Assembly (NCBI RefSeq): GCF_030272615.1
Contig: NC_081410.1
Coordinates: forward strand, 139,168,849-139,232,848
Direction: 5' to 3'
DNA length: 64,000 nt
DNA from: Cryptomeria japonica
Lineage: Eukaryota; Streptophyta; Pinopsida; Cupressales; Cupressaceae
The translations under genes were made by a program, and so were the position numbers. Below the pieces are notes generated by a model. That model saw only the letters and a program-made list of their open reading frames with translations, made no database searches and was not told the DNA's origin. This document shows, piece after piece, positions 31,736 to 43,090 of the stretch; the stretch's first letter is position 1; each line of letters starts with the position of its first letter.

Positions 31736-33236
31736 TGTTGGCATGATTGAAATAATTGATGCAGATGAAGAATGATGATTGAATCAGTAAAGGACTATTT
31801 GTGATAAAGAGATTGAGATTGTATGATTGGATGACTTTGATCAGTTATTTGTGTTGTCATTAATGAAAATTGATGCTTACTATGTTGTAGTTTGTCATAT
31901 AAGTCTTTTTGGTCTACCAGAAATGCCTTACTGGTATTGAGGATAGTGAACTAAGAATTAGGACCTTAACCGGTAAACAAGATGTTTTGATCAATTCTGA
32001 AGACTGGTGATGATTGAAGTGTTGCGGTTTGGAATATGATTTTTTTTCATTGTAATATGTATTTGACCGAAACCGCATCATATTTTAGTTTCAGGAAGTT
32101 ATGTTTATGATTTCTGTTATATTTTTGCTAAGGTTTAAGAAAGTTTTAAGGATTGGTAAAAAATTCTCTTAACCAATAATGATTTTTGGTTTGGTAGTGA
32201 TCTACGTCAACTTCAAATATTGGTGATGACATGGCACAACTCGCATGAAGTGTTTGAATTATGATTTGGCATGATCAAGATGAAATTTCTTGGGAATATG
32301 CAAAGTGCTTAGCAGAATGAGCTAAGGGTTTGACTTTGTATTAGATCGAGTTGTTGTGATGAGTTATGATCAGTCAACAGTTGATATTGATTTGTAATTG
32401 ATTGTAATGATCCATATGATGATCTGTAATGAGTTGTAAAGATCTTTGATGACCTATGTTGTAAGCCTTAGGGTTTTGTAACCGACTAAGTTGTAAAGGC
32501 TATTTAGGTCAGTACAGTTGATGTTTGTTGTGTCGGTGGTCATGACAAGTGTGTGAAGCTGAACAAGGGTGTGAGAGATCTGCTAGGGTGTTGTATATTT
32601 GAAGCAAAAATTGGATCTAATCAGGCAAGGAGTTAAGTGTTATACCCAAATTATTCACTATTGTTCTCTAACAATTGCATCAACTAAAATCCCTTAACCA
32701 GGTAGGTCCTAACATGCCTTACATTGTAAATCCCTTAATCGGGTAGCTCAACATCTAGGTGTTAAATCCTCTTGTGAGGTTGATCCTAACAGGTCAAAGA
32801 TCCTAACATGGATCATTATCTAAATTCCTTAACAAGGTGACTCCTAACAAGGCATCATTGTAAGCTTCTAACCGGGCTTGGCTCCTTACAGGGTGCATTT
32901 CGAAAGAGTGCACAATATTTGTGGGTACCAATTCCCACTGTAGTTTTTCCCTATTTGGTTTTCCAGGTGAAAAACATGGTGTTCATATGATGAATGGTCT
33001 TATGTGCTATTATGTTTATTTTCAGTTAATGCATGGTAAATGAACACTTAATGTGCAGACACAATAAATCAGTTTAATAGTTGGTTATTAGTGATTACCG
33101 ATATTGGTAAAGAGTTTATTATTGATTTATGATTGATTTGGTGAAGATTTATAAGGTTTATCTTTAAGTTTGAAATTGTTGTTAATACTAATTCACCTCC
33201 CCCTCTAAGTATTAACAAGATCTTCTAAGATTAACA
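31736..33236 (+). repeat. Copia element A 3' LTR (about 1.5 kb)
   Basis: It starts TGTTGGCATGATTG after the polypurine tract and ends AGATTAACA. Near its end is ATTCACCTCCCCCTCTAAG, a C-rich motif also found near the ends of the C, s1, s2 and s3 LTRs. The next base begins B's zinc-knuckle codons (CAT TTT GCA), so CATTT would be the right copy of the target duplication. The left copy is outside the window. Confidence 0.8.
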
Positions 33237-33526
33237 CATTTTGCATCTAGATATCCTGAGAGGAATTCAAGATTTGAGGAGAAAGCTAGAAGATCTTTAG
33301 GCCTAACCATGATTATCAGAACAAGAATAAGTACATGAGGAACAAAGAAAAATTATGCTACTATGCAGATGAGGAAGGTGTGATTGATGACTATGATGAT
33401 GAACTAGAAAAATATTTAACTAGTGGATCTCGTTATAGAAAAGAACAGGTATTTTTGGCTATCAAGAAAGATGCTCCAGAACCTGTCATTCAAAATAAGG
33501 TGAAGGCCCTTGCTACTAAAGTTGAA
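33237..33526 (+). pseudogene. Copia element B: end of gag
   Basis: Reading from 33237 gives HFASRYPERNSRFEEKARR, the C-terminal half of a zinc knuckle (family HFA-x-x-C) with the last Cys changed to Tyr. After a one-base deletion near 33297 the frame continues FRPNHDYQNKNKYMRNKEKLCYYADEEGVIDDYDDELEK, the standard linker before Copia protease. The first half of the knuckle must lie left of the window, beyond element A. Confidence 0.8.
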
Positions 33527-33927
33527 GACAAGGATGAATGGGTGATAGACAGTGGATTCTCACATCATATGATTGGAATTAAAAGGAAGTTTCTATCTTT
33601 GTACGAATTAGATGGTGGTCTTGTTAGATTTGGAGATGAAAAAGCATGCATGATTAGAAGAAGAGGAACTATATCATTGGATGGTAAGCATAACACTGAT
33701 AATGTTTATTATATTGAAGGTTTAAGGCATAATATTTTGAATGTAGGATAGTTGGTGGATACGGGATTTCAATTACTGTTCAAGGATGGAAAATGCAAAA
33801 TCATCAATAGATTTGGATTGGAGATTGGAATCGGTAATCAAACTAAAGGTAACATCTTTCATTTGAACTCCGATGAGAAGACATGTTTGATTGAACAAAT
33901 TGATGAGAGCTAGCTATGGTATAAGAG
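33527..33927 (+). pseudogene. Copia element B: protease and pre-integrase region
   Basis: KDEWVIDSGFSHHMIG carries the catalytic D-S-G of the aspartic protease. FLSLYELDGGLVRFGD and YYIEGLRHNILNVG follow. A TAG replaces the Gln usual after NVG. GNIFHLNSDEKTCLIEQIDES leads into LWYKRLCHVNF, the pre-integrase zinc region, after another TAG. The frame is otherwise continuous and little diverged from the family pattern. Confidence 0.9.
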
Positions 33928-34774
33928 GTTGTGTCATGTGAATTTTAATTGCATTGTAAAGATTAGTTCAACTAAGGCAGTTAGAGATATACCTAAGATT
34001 GTGAAGTCCTATAATCCGGTATGCAAGGAATGTCAAATGAGAAAGAAGGTCAGAACTTTTTTTAAGAGTATACAAGACAAATCTAATGATATTCTTGATC
34101 TTATTCATACTGATTTATGTGGTCTACTAGAATACAAAGTTTTTTAGGGTGATAGATATTTTATGCTAATTATTGATGACTATTCTAGAATGATGTGGGT
34201 TACTTTTTTAAGGGAGAAGTCTGAAGCCTTTGAAAAGTTCAAGATCTTTAAAGCTAAAGTTGAGATAGAGATAGGGTTGAAGATTAAATGCTTAAGGTCT
34301 GATTAGGGTGGTGAATTCACATCTGATGAATTTAACAGTTATTATGAGAAGAGTGGGATAAGGAGATAGTTGTTTGCACCTCAAACACCTTAGTAGAATG
34401 GTGTTTTGGAAAGAAAGAATAGAAGTATATTAGATGTAGCTAGAACTATGATGATGGAAGCTAATATGCCTCATATCTATTAGAGAGAAACTGTGAGCAT
34501 AGTGATATACACATTCAATAGAGTTCATATCAAAGGAGACATTGGTAAAACACTTTATGAGTTATGGTTTGTTCATACACCTATAGTTAAGCATTTTAGA
34601 ATCTTTGGTAGTAAATGCTATATCAAAAGAGATGATTCCATTGGAAAGTTTGAACCTAGATGTGAAGAAGGGATATTTCTTGGTTATTCTGATTTAAGAA
34701 AAGCATATATATGTTATAACAAAATATTACAGAGAATTGTGGAGATTGCTAATGTCATGGTGGATGAGCATTAA
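33928..34774 (+). pseudogene. Copia element B: integrase
   Basis: CKECQMRKK completes the zinc region. The catalytic triad residues remain: Asp in LIHTDLCG, Asp in LRSD before a TAG and GGEF, and Glu in NGVLERKNRS. Stops interrupt VF/GDRYFM, RSD/GGEF, RR/LFAPQ, TP/QNG and IY/RETV, mostly TAG where the family has Gln or Trp. The C-terminal block FRIFGSKCYIKRDD...EGIFLGYSDLRKAY is open for 93 codons. The chemistry was lost through stops and not through active-site change. Confidence 0.9.
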
Positions 34775-34941
34775 AAAGGTCAAACTAGAACTCGTGAGAG
34801 AGAATCAGAACAAAATGTTGAACCAGTTACCTCGAAAGTATCAAAAAATTCAACAGTAACTGAAGATCGGAATAGAGAAACAAAAAGTCAAAAGACTCAT
34901 AGGTATGTAAGGTTAAATCATTCAGAAGATCAGATTATTGG

Positions 34942-35119
34942 AGACAAGAGCAAAGGAGTAATGACAACAAGAAGGTTGGCAGCTGAAGAGGCATGTTTAA
35001 TTTCTCAAGTTGTACTAGCATTAGTTATTGAGACAAGAGCAAAGGAGTAATGACAATAAGAAGGTTGGCAGCTGAAGAGGCATGTTTAATTTCTCAAGTT
35101 GAACTAGCATCAGTTATTG
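34942..35119 (+). repeat. 89-bp tandem duplication in Copia B
   Basis: The unit starting AGACAAGAGCAAAGGAGTAA occurs at 34942 and 35031 with only a few differences. Since 89 is not a multiple of three, the duplication shifts the frame in the linker between integrase and RT. Confidence 0.9.
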
Positions 35120-36018
35120 AAGCTTGTAATGATGAATGTTGGACAAAAGCTATGGAAGAGGAATTAGATCAGATAGAAAAGAACAACACATGGACTTTAG
35201 CTCCCTGACCTAAAAATAAGAATATTATTAGAACTAAATAGGTCTTTAGGAATAAATTGAATGAGGATGGACAAGTTGTGAGGAATAAGGCTAGATTGGT
35301 ATGAAAAGGATATTCTCAGAAGGAAGGATTTGATTATGATGAGACTTTTTCTCCCGTAGCTAAGATTGAAGCTGTGAGATTATTTCTTGCTTATGTTACA
35401 CATAAGAAATACAAGGTTTATCAGATGGATGTTAAGTGTGCATTTTTGAATGGAGATTTTGAAGAGGAAGTTTATATTGAGCGGCTTGATGGATTTTCAC
35501 TTTCAGATGACAAAAACATGGTTTGCAGGTTAAGGAAATATTTATATGGATTGAAACAACCCCCAAGAGCTTGGTATGCTAGATTGGACAAATATATTTT
35601 GAATCTTAGTTTCACTAAAGGTAATTATGACATTAACTTATATTATAAGATCACTGATAATGACATATTGATTGTTGAAGTCTTTTTTGATGATATCATT
35701 TTTGGAGGTGAGGATAAGTTATGTATGGAATTCTTTGATAATATGAAGAATGAATTTGAGATGTTTATGATTGGGGAGTTGAAATTTTTCTTAGGTTTGC
35801 AGATTACTCAGAATGATAAAGGTATTTTCATCTGTGAAACTAAGTATGCTAGAGAGTTGTTGAAGAAATTTGGTATGGAAAATTCTAAACCGGTTGGTAC
35901 TCCTATGGTTACAAGTGAGAAATTGACAAAGAAAGATGCATCAACTCTAGTAAATCCTACAAGGTATAAATATATGATTGGAGGTTTGTTATATTTGACT
36001 CAGACTAGACTGGATAAA
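35110..36018 (+). pseudogene. Copia element B: reverse transcriptase
   Basis: CWTKAMEEELDQIEKNNTWTL opens the RT domain. TGA and TAG stops break AP/PKNKN, TK/VFRN and LV/KGYS. From 35374 a 215-codon open frame holds YQMDVKCAFLNGDFEEEVYIE, YLYGLKQPPRAWY, the catalytic FFDDIIFGG (family YVDDIIFGG), FFLGLQITQNDKGIFIC and KYMIGGLLYLTQTR. The active-site Asp pair is intact. Confidence 0.92.
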
Positions 36019-36470
36019 TGAATGTAGTTTGTATTATATCAAGATATTAGAGTGATTCTAGAGAGAATCATGAGAATGCAGTGAAAAGAATTTTTAGGTA
36101 TTTTCAATGAACAAGTGAGTATGGTTTGTGGTATCCTAAAGATGATGAATTTACACTATGTGGATATACAGATGTAGATTAGGCTATAGATTTGATGACC
36201 GGAAGAGAACATCTGGTGGAGCTTTCTTTCTTGGAAAGAAACTTGTTTCATGGATCAACAAGAAGAATTCATGTACTTCCTTATCTACTGTTGAAGATGA
36301 GTATGTTGTTGCTGCTACTAACTGTACACAAATTTTGTGGATGAAGAAAATGTTGAAGGATATTAGGGTAGATTGTGATGAACTAGTAGTTATTCATTGT
36401 GATAACTCTACTGCTATTGACATATCAAAGAATCCGATATTTCATTCTAAGACTAAGAATATTTTTATAG
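36019..36470 (+). pseudogene. Copia element B: RNase H, truncated
   Basis: After a broken stretch, a 106-codon frame from 36158 holds FDDRKRTSGGAFFLGKKLVSW, TSLSTVEDEYVVAA and VVIHCDNSTAIDISKN, ending in FHSKTKNIFI. These are the later RNase H blocks, including the catalytic Glu and Asp. The family continues HFLRE and about 40 more residues, which are missing because element G begins at 36471. Confidence 0.88.
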
Positions 36471-36687
36471 TGTCATAAATTGTGACCCTAGAAATTTTTG
36501 ATTGCATTAGGGTCCTCATGCATGTGAGTTTGAATCCTCTAGCCTAATCGGAGGTTAGAGATTGCTCTGCCCTTAGAAATAGATTCTTCCTTGGCCTCTG
36601 CATCACCCCCTCTGCACTCTGCCCTAGAGAAAGGGGTAGGACATGGGTGTGGCATCACTGTCCCCCCTTGAACAAGGGCGTGGCACC
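36471..36687 (+). mobile_element. G: left end of an LTR, truncated by element C
   Basis: It begins TGTCATAAATTGTGACCC exactly where B's RNase H is cut. The opening resembles the i2 LTR (ATCATAAATTGTACG), which suggests a related Gypsy-like family. Only 217 bp are visible; the rest should lie beyond element C, outside the window. Confidence 0.55.
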
Positions 36688-37499
36688 TCTTGGCATTCTA
36701 CACTCTAATGAGAATAGTTGATGTTGTCATTGATGGCAACCAACTGGCAACCAACTAGCAATAGATTTCTACACATGCACCAACATCATAGATATCATAC
36801 ACCGGAAGGCACCAGCATCGACAAGCACTTTCACCAGCATCCAGTTTACACTAGAAATGAAGTATACCAACGCTTGGGCTGACATGGGATAAAGTTTTAT
36901 CTTTGTGAATTATTTTATAAATGTAATTAACTATTTGTAAGCCGACTTCATATATTGTATAGAGTCATATATATATGAGATCTCATAGGTCATTTTGATG
37001 TGATGTAGTAGAAGAATGAAATTATTGTGTGGGTTGATATAGTGGACAACAAAGGTTTTGGCTAAGGTATCTAGCTCAGCTTAAACCGGTACTGAACTAG
37101 GCATTTGAGATGCTATTTTGAGTAGTACATTATATTGGATTTAATTATCCATATAGTAGTCAGTGAGACTCTTTTGAGCAGTGTGCTCTAGATAGTTGAC
37201 CTTCCTGCATGTGCACGCCCTTATTGTACGTAGTATTTATTCATTGGCTAGTGAGTAAATATTGTGGGTCACAAATCCCACCGAGTTTTTTCCCACACTA
37301 GGTTTCCTCATTAAAATATCTTGTGTTATGGTGTGTTTCTATGTTGTCTTTGTTATTTGTGTTTACTGCATTAATTCTTGTTTACCGGTACACTGTTTGG
37401 GGTTGCAAAGTTATAAATAAGTTTAAATATTCATCTAACCGATTAGACACTGATTCACCCCCCCTCTTAGTTTCTTTGGGATTGTCATTGAATATAACA
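36688..37499 (+). repeat. Element C 5' LTR (812 bp)
   Basis: It reads TCTTGGCATTCTACACTC where the 3' copy has TGTTGGC, so the terminal TG has changed to TC. It ends AATATAACA and holds ACTGATTCACCCCCCCTCTTAG near its end. The solo LTRs s1 and s3 in element D are reverse-orientation relatives. Confidence 0.9.
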
Positions 37500-37501
37500 A
37501 T

Positions 37502-37513
37502 TGGTATCAGAGC
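37502..37513 (+). promoter_or_regulatory. Element C primer-binding site (initiator Met type)
   Basis: TGGTATCAGAGC begins three bases after the LTR end. Confidence 0.88.
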
Positions 37514-37570
37514 TTGGTCCTCTATTTGCAAAAGCCTAATAGCTTGAGGAAGATTCTGAAACCAGTATAG

Positions 37571-38520
37571 ATGGAGAACTTAAGAAAACAGTTGGAAGGA
37601 GCTCTTGAATATTTTGATGCAGAAAATTGAAGAATATCAAACTTGAAGATGATCTGAGGACTGCTAAGGAATTCATTAAAGGAATTTAGGAGAACCTGGT
37701 TATAGCACAAAATAAGAGAAAAGAACTTCATGAGCAAATGCAGAAACATGATGATGAAAAGGAAACTCTTAGTGATATAGCAGACAAGTTGAGGCAAGAG
37801 AACACTAACATGAGAGATGAAATGCATGACTTAACCATGAGGCTATGTAAGGATCTTGAAGACAGGAAGAAGAATGAAGAAGACTTGACTAGGAGACTTA
37901 ATGATGGAGGTAATGAAAATATAAGACTTAGTCATGAAATTGTTATGCTAAAGACAAATCTGATTCACATGCAACATGATAAAGATGAGCTTGTGGGACA
38001 AGTTGGAATTCTTGAAAATAAGTTGATCATTGCAAATGAACACAAAGAAAAATTCAAGAAAAGTTCAGAAAGAATTGATGAGATGTTGAAAAGACAAAAA
38101 CCCGATGGAGATATAATTGGACTTGGATTTGAACATGGAGAAAGTTTCGGGATTGCAAACAATCAAGATCAAAGTAAACTGGTAAGAAAACCTAATGCTT
38201 ATAAATTCAATGGGAAATGTTTCAATTGCAATAAATTTGGTTATAGAGCAAATCAGTGCAGATTTAGAAATAATTAGAATACAAACTTACCCACCCATTA
38301 ATGTTCCAAAATTCAACAAAGTTGGTCACAATTCAGAAAATTGCAGATTGAATGTGAAATCCTATGTTTGTGGTAGATTTGGGCATTTATCTAATGAATG
38401 CAGATCATAAACCGGTCAAGGATATGGAAAAGCTATTCAGGGGAATAATGTAACTTGTTATGCATGTAACAAGATTAGGCATATTGCAAAATTTTGTAGA
38501 AGCAAGACTATACCGACGAA
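37571..38520 (+). pseudogene. Element C gag: coiled coil and four zinc knuckles
   Basis: The start region (MENLRKQLEGALEYFD at 37571) has stops. The open part, 37738-38277, is 179 residues: about 110 of charged heptad-rich coiled coil, then a basic linker and CFNCNKFGYRANQC (38218-38259), a knuckle with His changed to Tyr. Three more follow in shifted frames: NKVGHNSENC (first Cys pair lost), VCGRFGHLSNEC (first Cys lost) and CYACNKIRHIAKFC, which is fully canonical CCHC. The layout suits an RNA-packaging gag. Four tandem knuckles is more than the single one usual in Copia gag. Confidence 0.75.
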
Positions 38521-38984
38521 CAATAAAGGATCTAGTGTGAAGGGAAACGAAAAGGTAAATGAAATAAAGCAAGAATTTTCAAAACAATAGATTAAGAAGG
38601 AAGATCAGAAAGTTGATGAATCTATCTCTACACTGGTAGAATAGAGTAACCCTCCATCGGTAGGAGATTATTCATCTAATTAAGGAATAATCCTTAGGGG
38701 GTATTGCAGCAAATTGAAAATCATGCATTTTACCCTTGGTTGATGGGAAGAAGACAAATTTCTTCTTTACCGACAAATATGTTAAGTTTTCACTTAATTG
38801 ATGAGCATTTAATGCAGTTTTAAAGAAACTTTTTGGCTATAAAGTACCGGGAAACCCTCATTTCGCCTCACTAAGCATTCAAGCATTCAGAGAGTGTGAA
38901 ATTGAGAAAGGGCATTCTAAGGCAAAGCAACGAAGTGATTTTTCAGACACTCAAAGAACTTCAAGTTAAGAGGTATTTAAAAAA
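38521..38984 (+). other. Element C inter-frame region
   Basis: Short open pieces with several stops continue after the last knuckle (for example KKEDQKVDESISTLVE). No domain is recognised. It probably spans the gag C-terminus and the leader of the next protein. Confidence 0.5.
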
Positions 38985-40360
38985 ATGGCAACTTTATCTT
39001 CTATTCCTGAGTTTATTGCAAAACCTATAATTGTTGAAAACATCAAATACCCCATACCCATGTTTAAGAATATTCCCGAGATTCCAAAGCAGAATGATTC
39101 TATCGGAGCTTTTTCAAAAATTCTGAAGGGAACTTTGCATTTGCTGAAGACCCTAGAATCTACATCCATTGCAACATAGAAGACCGAGGAACCGAGGATT
39201 TGAAGAAAATGTTAAATGAGGTTATTACCGATGAACAAGGTGTTATTAAACCCGAACATAAGATTGCAGAAGACTTAGGTTTTGTAGAAATATTGACCAT
39301 TCCTGAATTTCCAAAGGAAGTTGTAAGACTTGTATTGAGTAGAGTCCATGGAGAGTTCATGTGGTTAGAGTTTGTTTACAAGATAACTAAAGAAGCAATT
39401 AAGGCAGTTACTGGTTTACTCTCAACCGGTAGTAGACCTGACAAAACCAAGAAAATGCCTAACAAGAGTGTGACAAGCTTAACTAGAGCCACATCTAATA
39501 GTAGATCACTTAGAGTCAATGATGTTAAGGATATAAATGTGAGATATGTATGTATGATACTTGGATATAAAGTAACACATGCTAAAAGACTAAATTCAGT
39601 TTGTAGCCTTTGTATTCAAAGTGCATATGAGATGGTGAACAATAATGTTAAGATTGATGTTTGTGAATGGCTTAAAGATGAACTAATTGACAATTTGAAG
39701 AAGATTAAGGGAGATAAGAAAGGTACTTTCCATTTTGGGAACCTACTAGTATGCTTAATGCTATAGTTTACCAAAGAGATACTCGACATAGGTCACAAAG
39801 ATTTTGGTTATGACATCCTGATCGGAAAATAGATGGAGAAAGCTTTCACCGGTATAGGCACTGACTATGATAAGAACATTGTAGATTACTTCAAATCTTT
39901 TCAAACTAAGATGAGAGCAAGAGAGAGGTTACCATAGAGCATAGTTGATAAATATGACAAGCAAATTTGTTTTGTTATTAAAAGATATGAGACTTGGATG
40001 GAAGCAGTAATCCCTAGACCTATTTGGGTTACTAAGATGGGTTATGAGGTAGACCTACCTATTCTCAAAAGATATGCAAAAGCCCTACTTGATGCACCTA
40101 GGGAGACATTTGAAGGAATATTTGGTAATGCAAAAACTATAGCAAGCAATGTATCTATGCAGAAAGAAAGGAAGAAAAGAGACAAGTTTATCAGAGATGT
40201 CGCTAAGAAGGCTAGTGAAATTAAGGAAAATGTCATGAATATCAGTGGTATATCAGCTAATGAGCTTAAAGGACTACAACTGGAAGCACATGTTTCACTG
40301 GTTCTGACATCTTCTGATACTGATAGTGGCAAGGTTGTTGAGTTTAAGAGAGTGTAAAGG
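38985..40360 (+). pseudogene. Element C unknown protein, N-terminal part
   Basis: MATLSSIPEFIAKPIIVENI opens a frame at 38985. A shift near 39180 moves it to the frame of 39200-40357, which has three stops, mainly TAG. Predicted features are an amphipathic middle (EVVRLVLSRVHGEFMWLEF), a basic segment near KKMPNKSVTSLTRATSNS, and KIDVCEWLKDELIDNLKKIKGDKKGTFHFGNLLVCLML. A Lys-rich C-terminal helix ends in DSGKVVEFKRV. I recognise no enzymatic domain. It lies where Copia pol should be. Insertion F cuts it at 40371, and it appears to continue at 46374. Confidence 0.6.
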
Positions 40361-40370
40361 AAAAGGAAAA

Positions 40371-41980
40371 TGGTGCAAGGGCACTAGGCATGAAGACAAC
40401 TTGGAGGAGACCATGGAAGCATGACAAGGAGGTGTATGGGTCTAATCAACTCAATTATGATGTCTTGAAGCCAATTATGGCATTTTATTGTAATGATCCT
40501 AATGTAATGATTAATTGTCCTAATGGACCTAATAAGGCCATAGGACCAAATATAGGATTTCATGGGTATAGAATTGGTAAGGGTCTCAAAGGTGTTTAGA
40601 ACTATTTGATAAATCATTTTGATCCTTTAGAAGTCATTAGGTTGGGGTAGAAGTCCATTTCATAAGAGTTTTAAATTCAAAAATTTGAAAATAGTGGCTA
40701 GTGTCATTTTGGAGGGAAAAGCTAAAAACTTGTTTGTTAAGCATTTTAATCATGAATAACTGATGGATTTCAGTTTGGGAAGTTAGGGGAAGGTATTATA
40801 AAACCTTGTAATTCCATTTTGGTGGGGTTGGATGATATAGAACAGATGTTGTATGGATTTAACAGAAAAAGTGAATAAAACCTTCATTTTCTTCCAATTT
40901 CTTGTGTTTTGTTGCTTGAAAGTGATTGATCTTTCATGGTATAAGCCTTGGAAAATCATTGAGAATTGTAATAAGTGTTTTTGAATGCTTTTGTAGAGGT
41001 TTTTGATTAGATTTTTCCATTTATTGCTGACTGTACTTAAATTTCTGGGTTTTGCCATTGGCATTGAAGACACAAAATGCAACTTGGAGCCATTCCTTGA
41101 ATGTAGGAATCTGATACTCATGGAATGGGCTCCCTATAACTTTTAAATTATTATTCTAACAATATAACTTGCAGGAAGAGTGGGTTTGTAGGTGATCATC
41201 ATGAGTTGGATGAAGGAGAAGTGAGTAGGAAGCATAGCAAGCCTATAGCAGCAGAAGATCTACCTTAACAAAGGGGTAGTTTAATGATTGGATATGTCTA
41301 ATATGGTCTAGGAGAAAGTGTATGAACCTTGATAAAGTTGCAGAAGTGCTGAGAGAGTGGTTAATCAAGAAACCCTTGGTTTTGGAGCCTATTGGTGAGG
41401 GTTTTGGGGTTTGCACATTAAACAAGATCATAGAACCTAAAAAATTGGATTTTCCTTGGTTTGGAGTCATAAAAAACTACTGTTGAGAGTTTAAATTTTG
41501 GGGGATAAGTATTTTATATAATTGCATTGTAAAAGTGTGGGTTTTTGCATTAAAAATAGTCTTAGTCTTAGGACAGCAAAGGCATGGTCCAAAACAACCA
41601 TACCTAATTTTGATATATGTTGTAGTAAGATGAAAAGGGTATCCAAAAAGCTATTTTGTTTTGGAAGTTATTTGGGAAAAATTGGAAAAACTGAATTAAT
41701 TCAGCCTCAGGTGGCCTAATTAGGGCTCTAAGGCTAGTAGCAGGCATAGTGGGGTTTAAGAGCATGGAGATGTCTTGAAACCTTAAAACTAATTGAAACT
41801 TGTTGAATTGAGTTGGAATAAGTGGTTGAAGACACTAGGAGTCATAGTGGAGAGTTGGGTATTGATTTGCCCCTTTGAACCCTTAAGGTGCATTGGAAAC
41901 ACTAGGCAAATGCAAGGAGTGTGAAGCACTTGAAAACATATTTTCTTGAAGTCACCTAAAACCCCTGACCCTCTGCATCA
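40371..41980 (+). repeat. Element F LTR1 (1610 bp)
   Basis: It begins TGGTGCAAGGGCACTAGG and ends ACCCTCTGCATCA before the primer-binding site. A TATA box, TATAAAA, lies at 40797-40803 and is conserved in LTR2 at 44507-44513. Confidence 0.93.
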
Positions 41981-41983
41981 GAT

Positions 41984-41995
41984 TGGTATCAGAGC
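41984..41995 (+). promoter_or_regulatory. Element F primer-binding site (initiator Met type)
   Basis: TGGTATCAGAGC lies three bases after LTR1. The second internal copy has TGGTATCAGAGT at 45694-45705, one base changed. Confidence 0.88.
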
Positions 41996-42029
41996 AGTGA
42001 GTAGATCTTTTGGGAAGGTTTTTACAAGA

Positions 42030-42379
42030 TGGCACTGAAGAATCAAATGGCTAGGGAAATTGAAGATTTGAAGGAAGCCCTTGAAAGAGAGAAGAGAGAA
42101 AAGAGGGAACTTGAAGCAGCAAGGGAGAGAGAGGATAGACAGCAAAGAAGGGAGAGATTGTAACTACTAGCAAGGATCGAAGCCTTAGAGAAGGAAAGGG
42201 AACAACCTAGGATGGAAGAAAACAATGAGAATCTTGAAGCACACAATGAAGGTGGTGAACATGAAGAGACTAGGAGGAATGAAGAAGATCCTGAAGAGAG
42301 GAGGTTAGTAAGACTACTAAAGGCATTCCAAGGTGGTGGAATAAAAGATCATGTTGATTTACCTATATAGTAGGGAAGA
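42030..42379 (+). pseudogene. Element F gag N-terminal coiled-coil segment
   Basis: MALKNQMAREIEDLKEALE opens a strongly charged Glu/Arg/Lys helix, followed by ARIEALEKEREQPRMEENNENLEAHNEGGEHEE. TAA at 42161 and TAGs near 42368-42373 separate it from the main gag frame. The same segment is repeated at 45740-46083 in internal 2. Confidence 0.7.
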
Positions 42380-43090
42380 ATGGACAGTGAGGAAGTGTTA
42401 GGGTGGAAAGAGGCCTTAGAAAACTACTTTGAGTTGGAAGATACTGATGATGATAAGAAGGTGAGATTTGCAAAGGCTAAGTTGAGAGGTACTACTTTAA
42501 CATGGTGGAGTGGTGTGCAGGCTGAGAGGACAACAAGAGGATTGAATAAGATTACAAGTTGGGAAAGGATGAAAGCAATGATGAAGGCACAATTTCTACC
42601 ATCTGATTTTGCTATACAAACAAAGAGGATGAGACAAAACTTGAAACAAAGAGACATGGATGTGATGACATACACAAAGCAATTTCATAAACTTAGCATT
42701 AGAGGAGGAGTAGAGGATGAAGATGAAAAGGTAGCAAGGTATTTGAATGGGCTGAGATATAATTTGCAGGATGAGATTGGGTTGAATGTTCCACAAACAT
42801 TGGGAGATTGTTTTCAACTTGTAATAAGGGCTGAGGAGAAGTTGAAGAGAAAACAAGAGAGGCAAGGAGGCACAAGAGGTAGAGGATCCATGAGAGGAAG
42901 AGGAGGAAGGGCTGCAAATGAATCACAAGGACAAGACAACAAGGAGAAAGAGTCTACATCAGAACAAAGAGGTGGTTATAGTTATAGAGGAGGAGGTAGA
43001 TTTGGTAGTGGAAGAGGATCACATGTATTCACAGGTAGATGTTTCCATTGTAATGAAGTTGGGCACCAATCTTTCAAATTTCCTAAATGA
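42380..43090 (+). CDS. Element F gag (retrotransposon gag domain and zinc knuckle)
   Basis: The 236-residue open frame starts MDSEEVLGWKEALENYFEL. It continues through KAKLRGTTLTWWSGVQAER, WERMKAMMKAQFLPSDF and YTKQFHKLSIRGGVEDEDEKVARYLNGL, the standard Ty3/Gypsy capsid domain. An Arg/Gly-rich linker (RGRGSMRGRGGR, YRGGGRFGSGRG) and then CFHCNEVGHQSFKFP follow; this is a zinc knuckle whose last Cys is Phe. Gag forms the particle and binds element RNA. The first 80% is well preserved. Confidence 0.9.
   Translation: MDSEEVLGWKEALENYFELEDTDDDKKVRFAKAKLRGTTLTWWSGVQAERTTRGLNKITSWERMKAMMKAQFLPSDFAIQTKRMRQNLKQRDMDVMTYTKQFHKLSIRGGVEDEDEKVARYLNGLRYNLQDEIGLNVPQTLGDCFQLVIRAEEKLKRKQERQGGTRGRGSMRGRGGRAANESQGQDNKEKESTSEQRGGYSYRGGGRFGSGRGSHVFTGRCFHCNEVGHQSFKFPK

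Noticed and set aside
37738-38277. Host coiled-coil protein (motor or filament type)
   Set aside because: It ends in a zinc knuckle and sits just after an LTR and primer-binding site, so it is gag.
39200-40357. Host regulatory gene
   Set aside because: It lies between a gag and a polypurine tract inside one LTR element and carries in-frame stops, so it belongs to element C.
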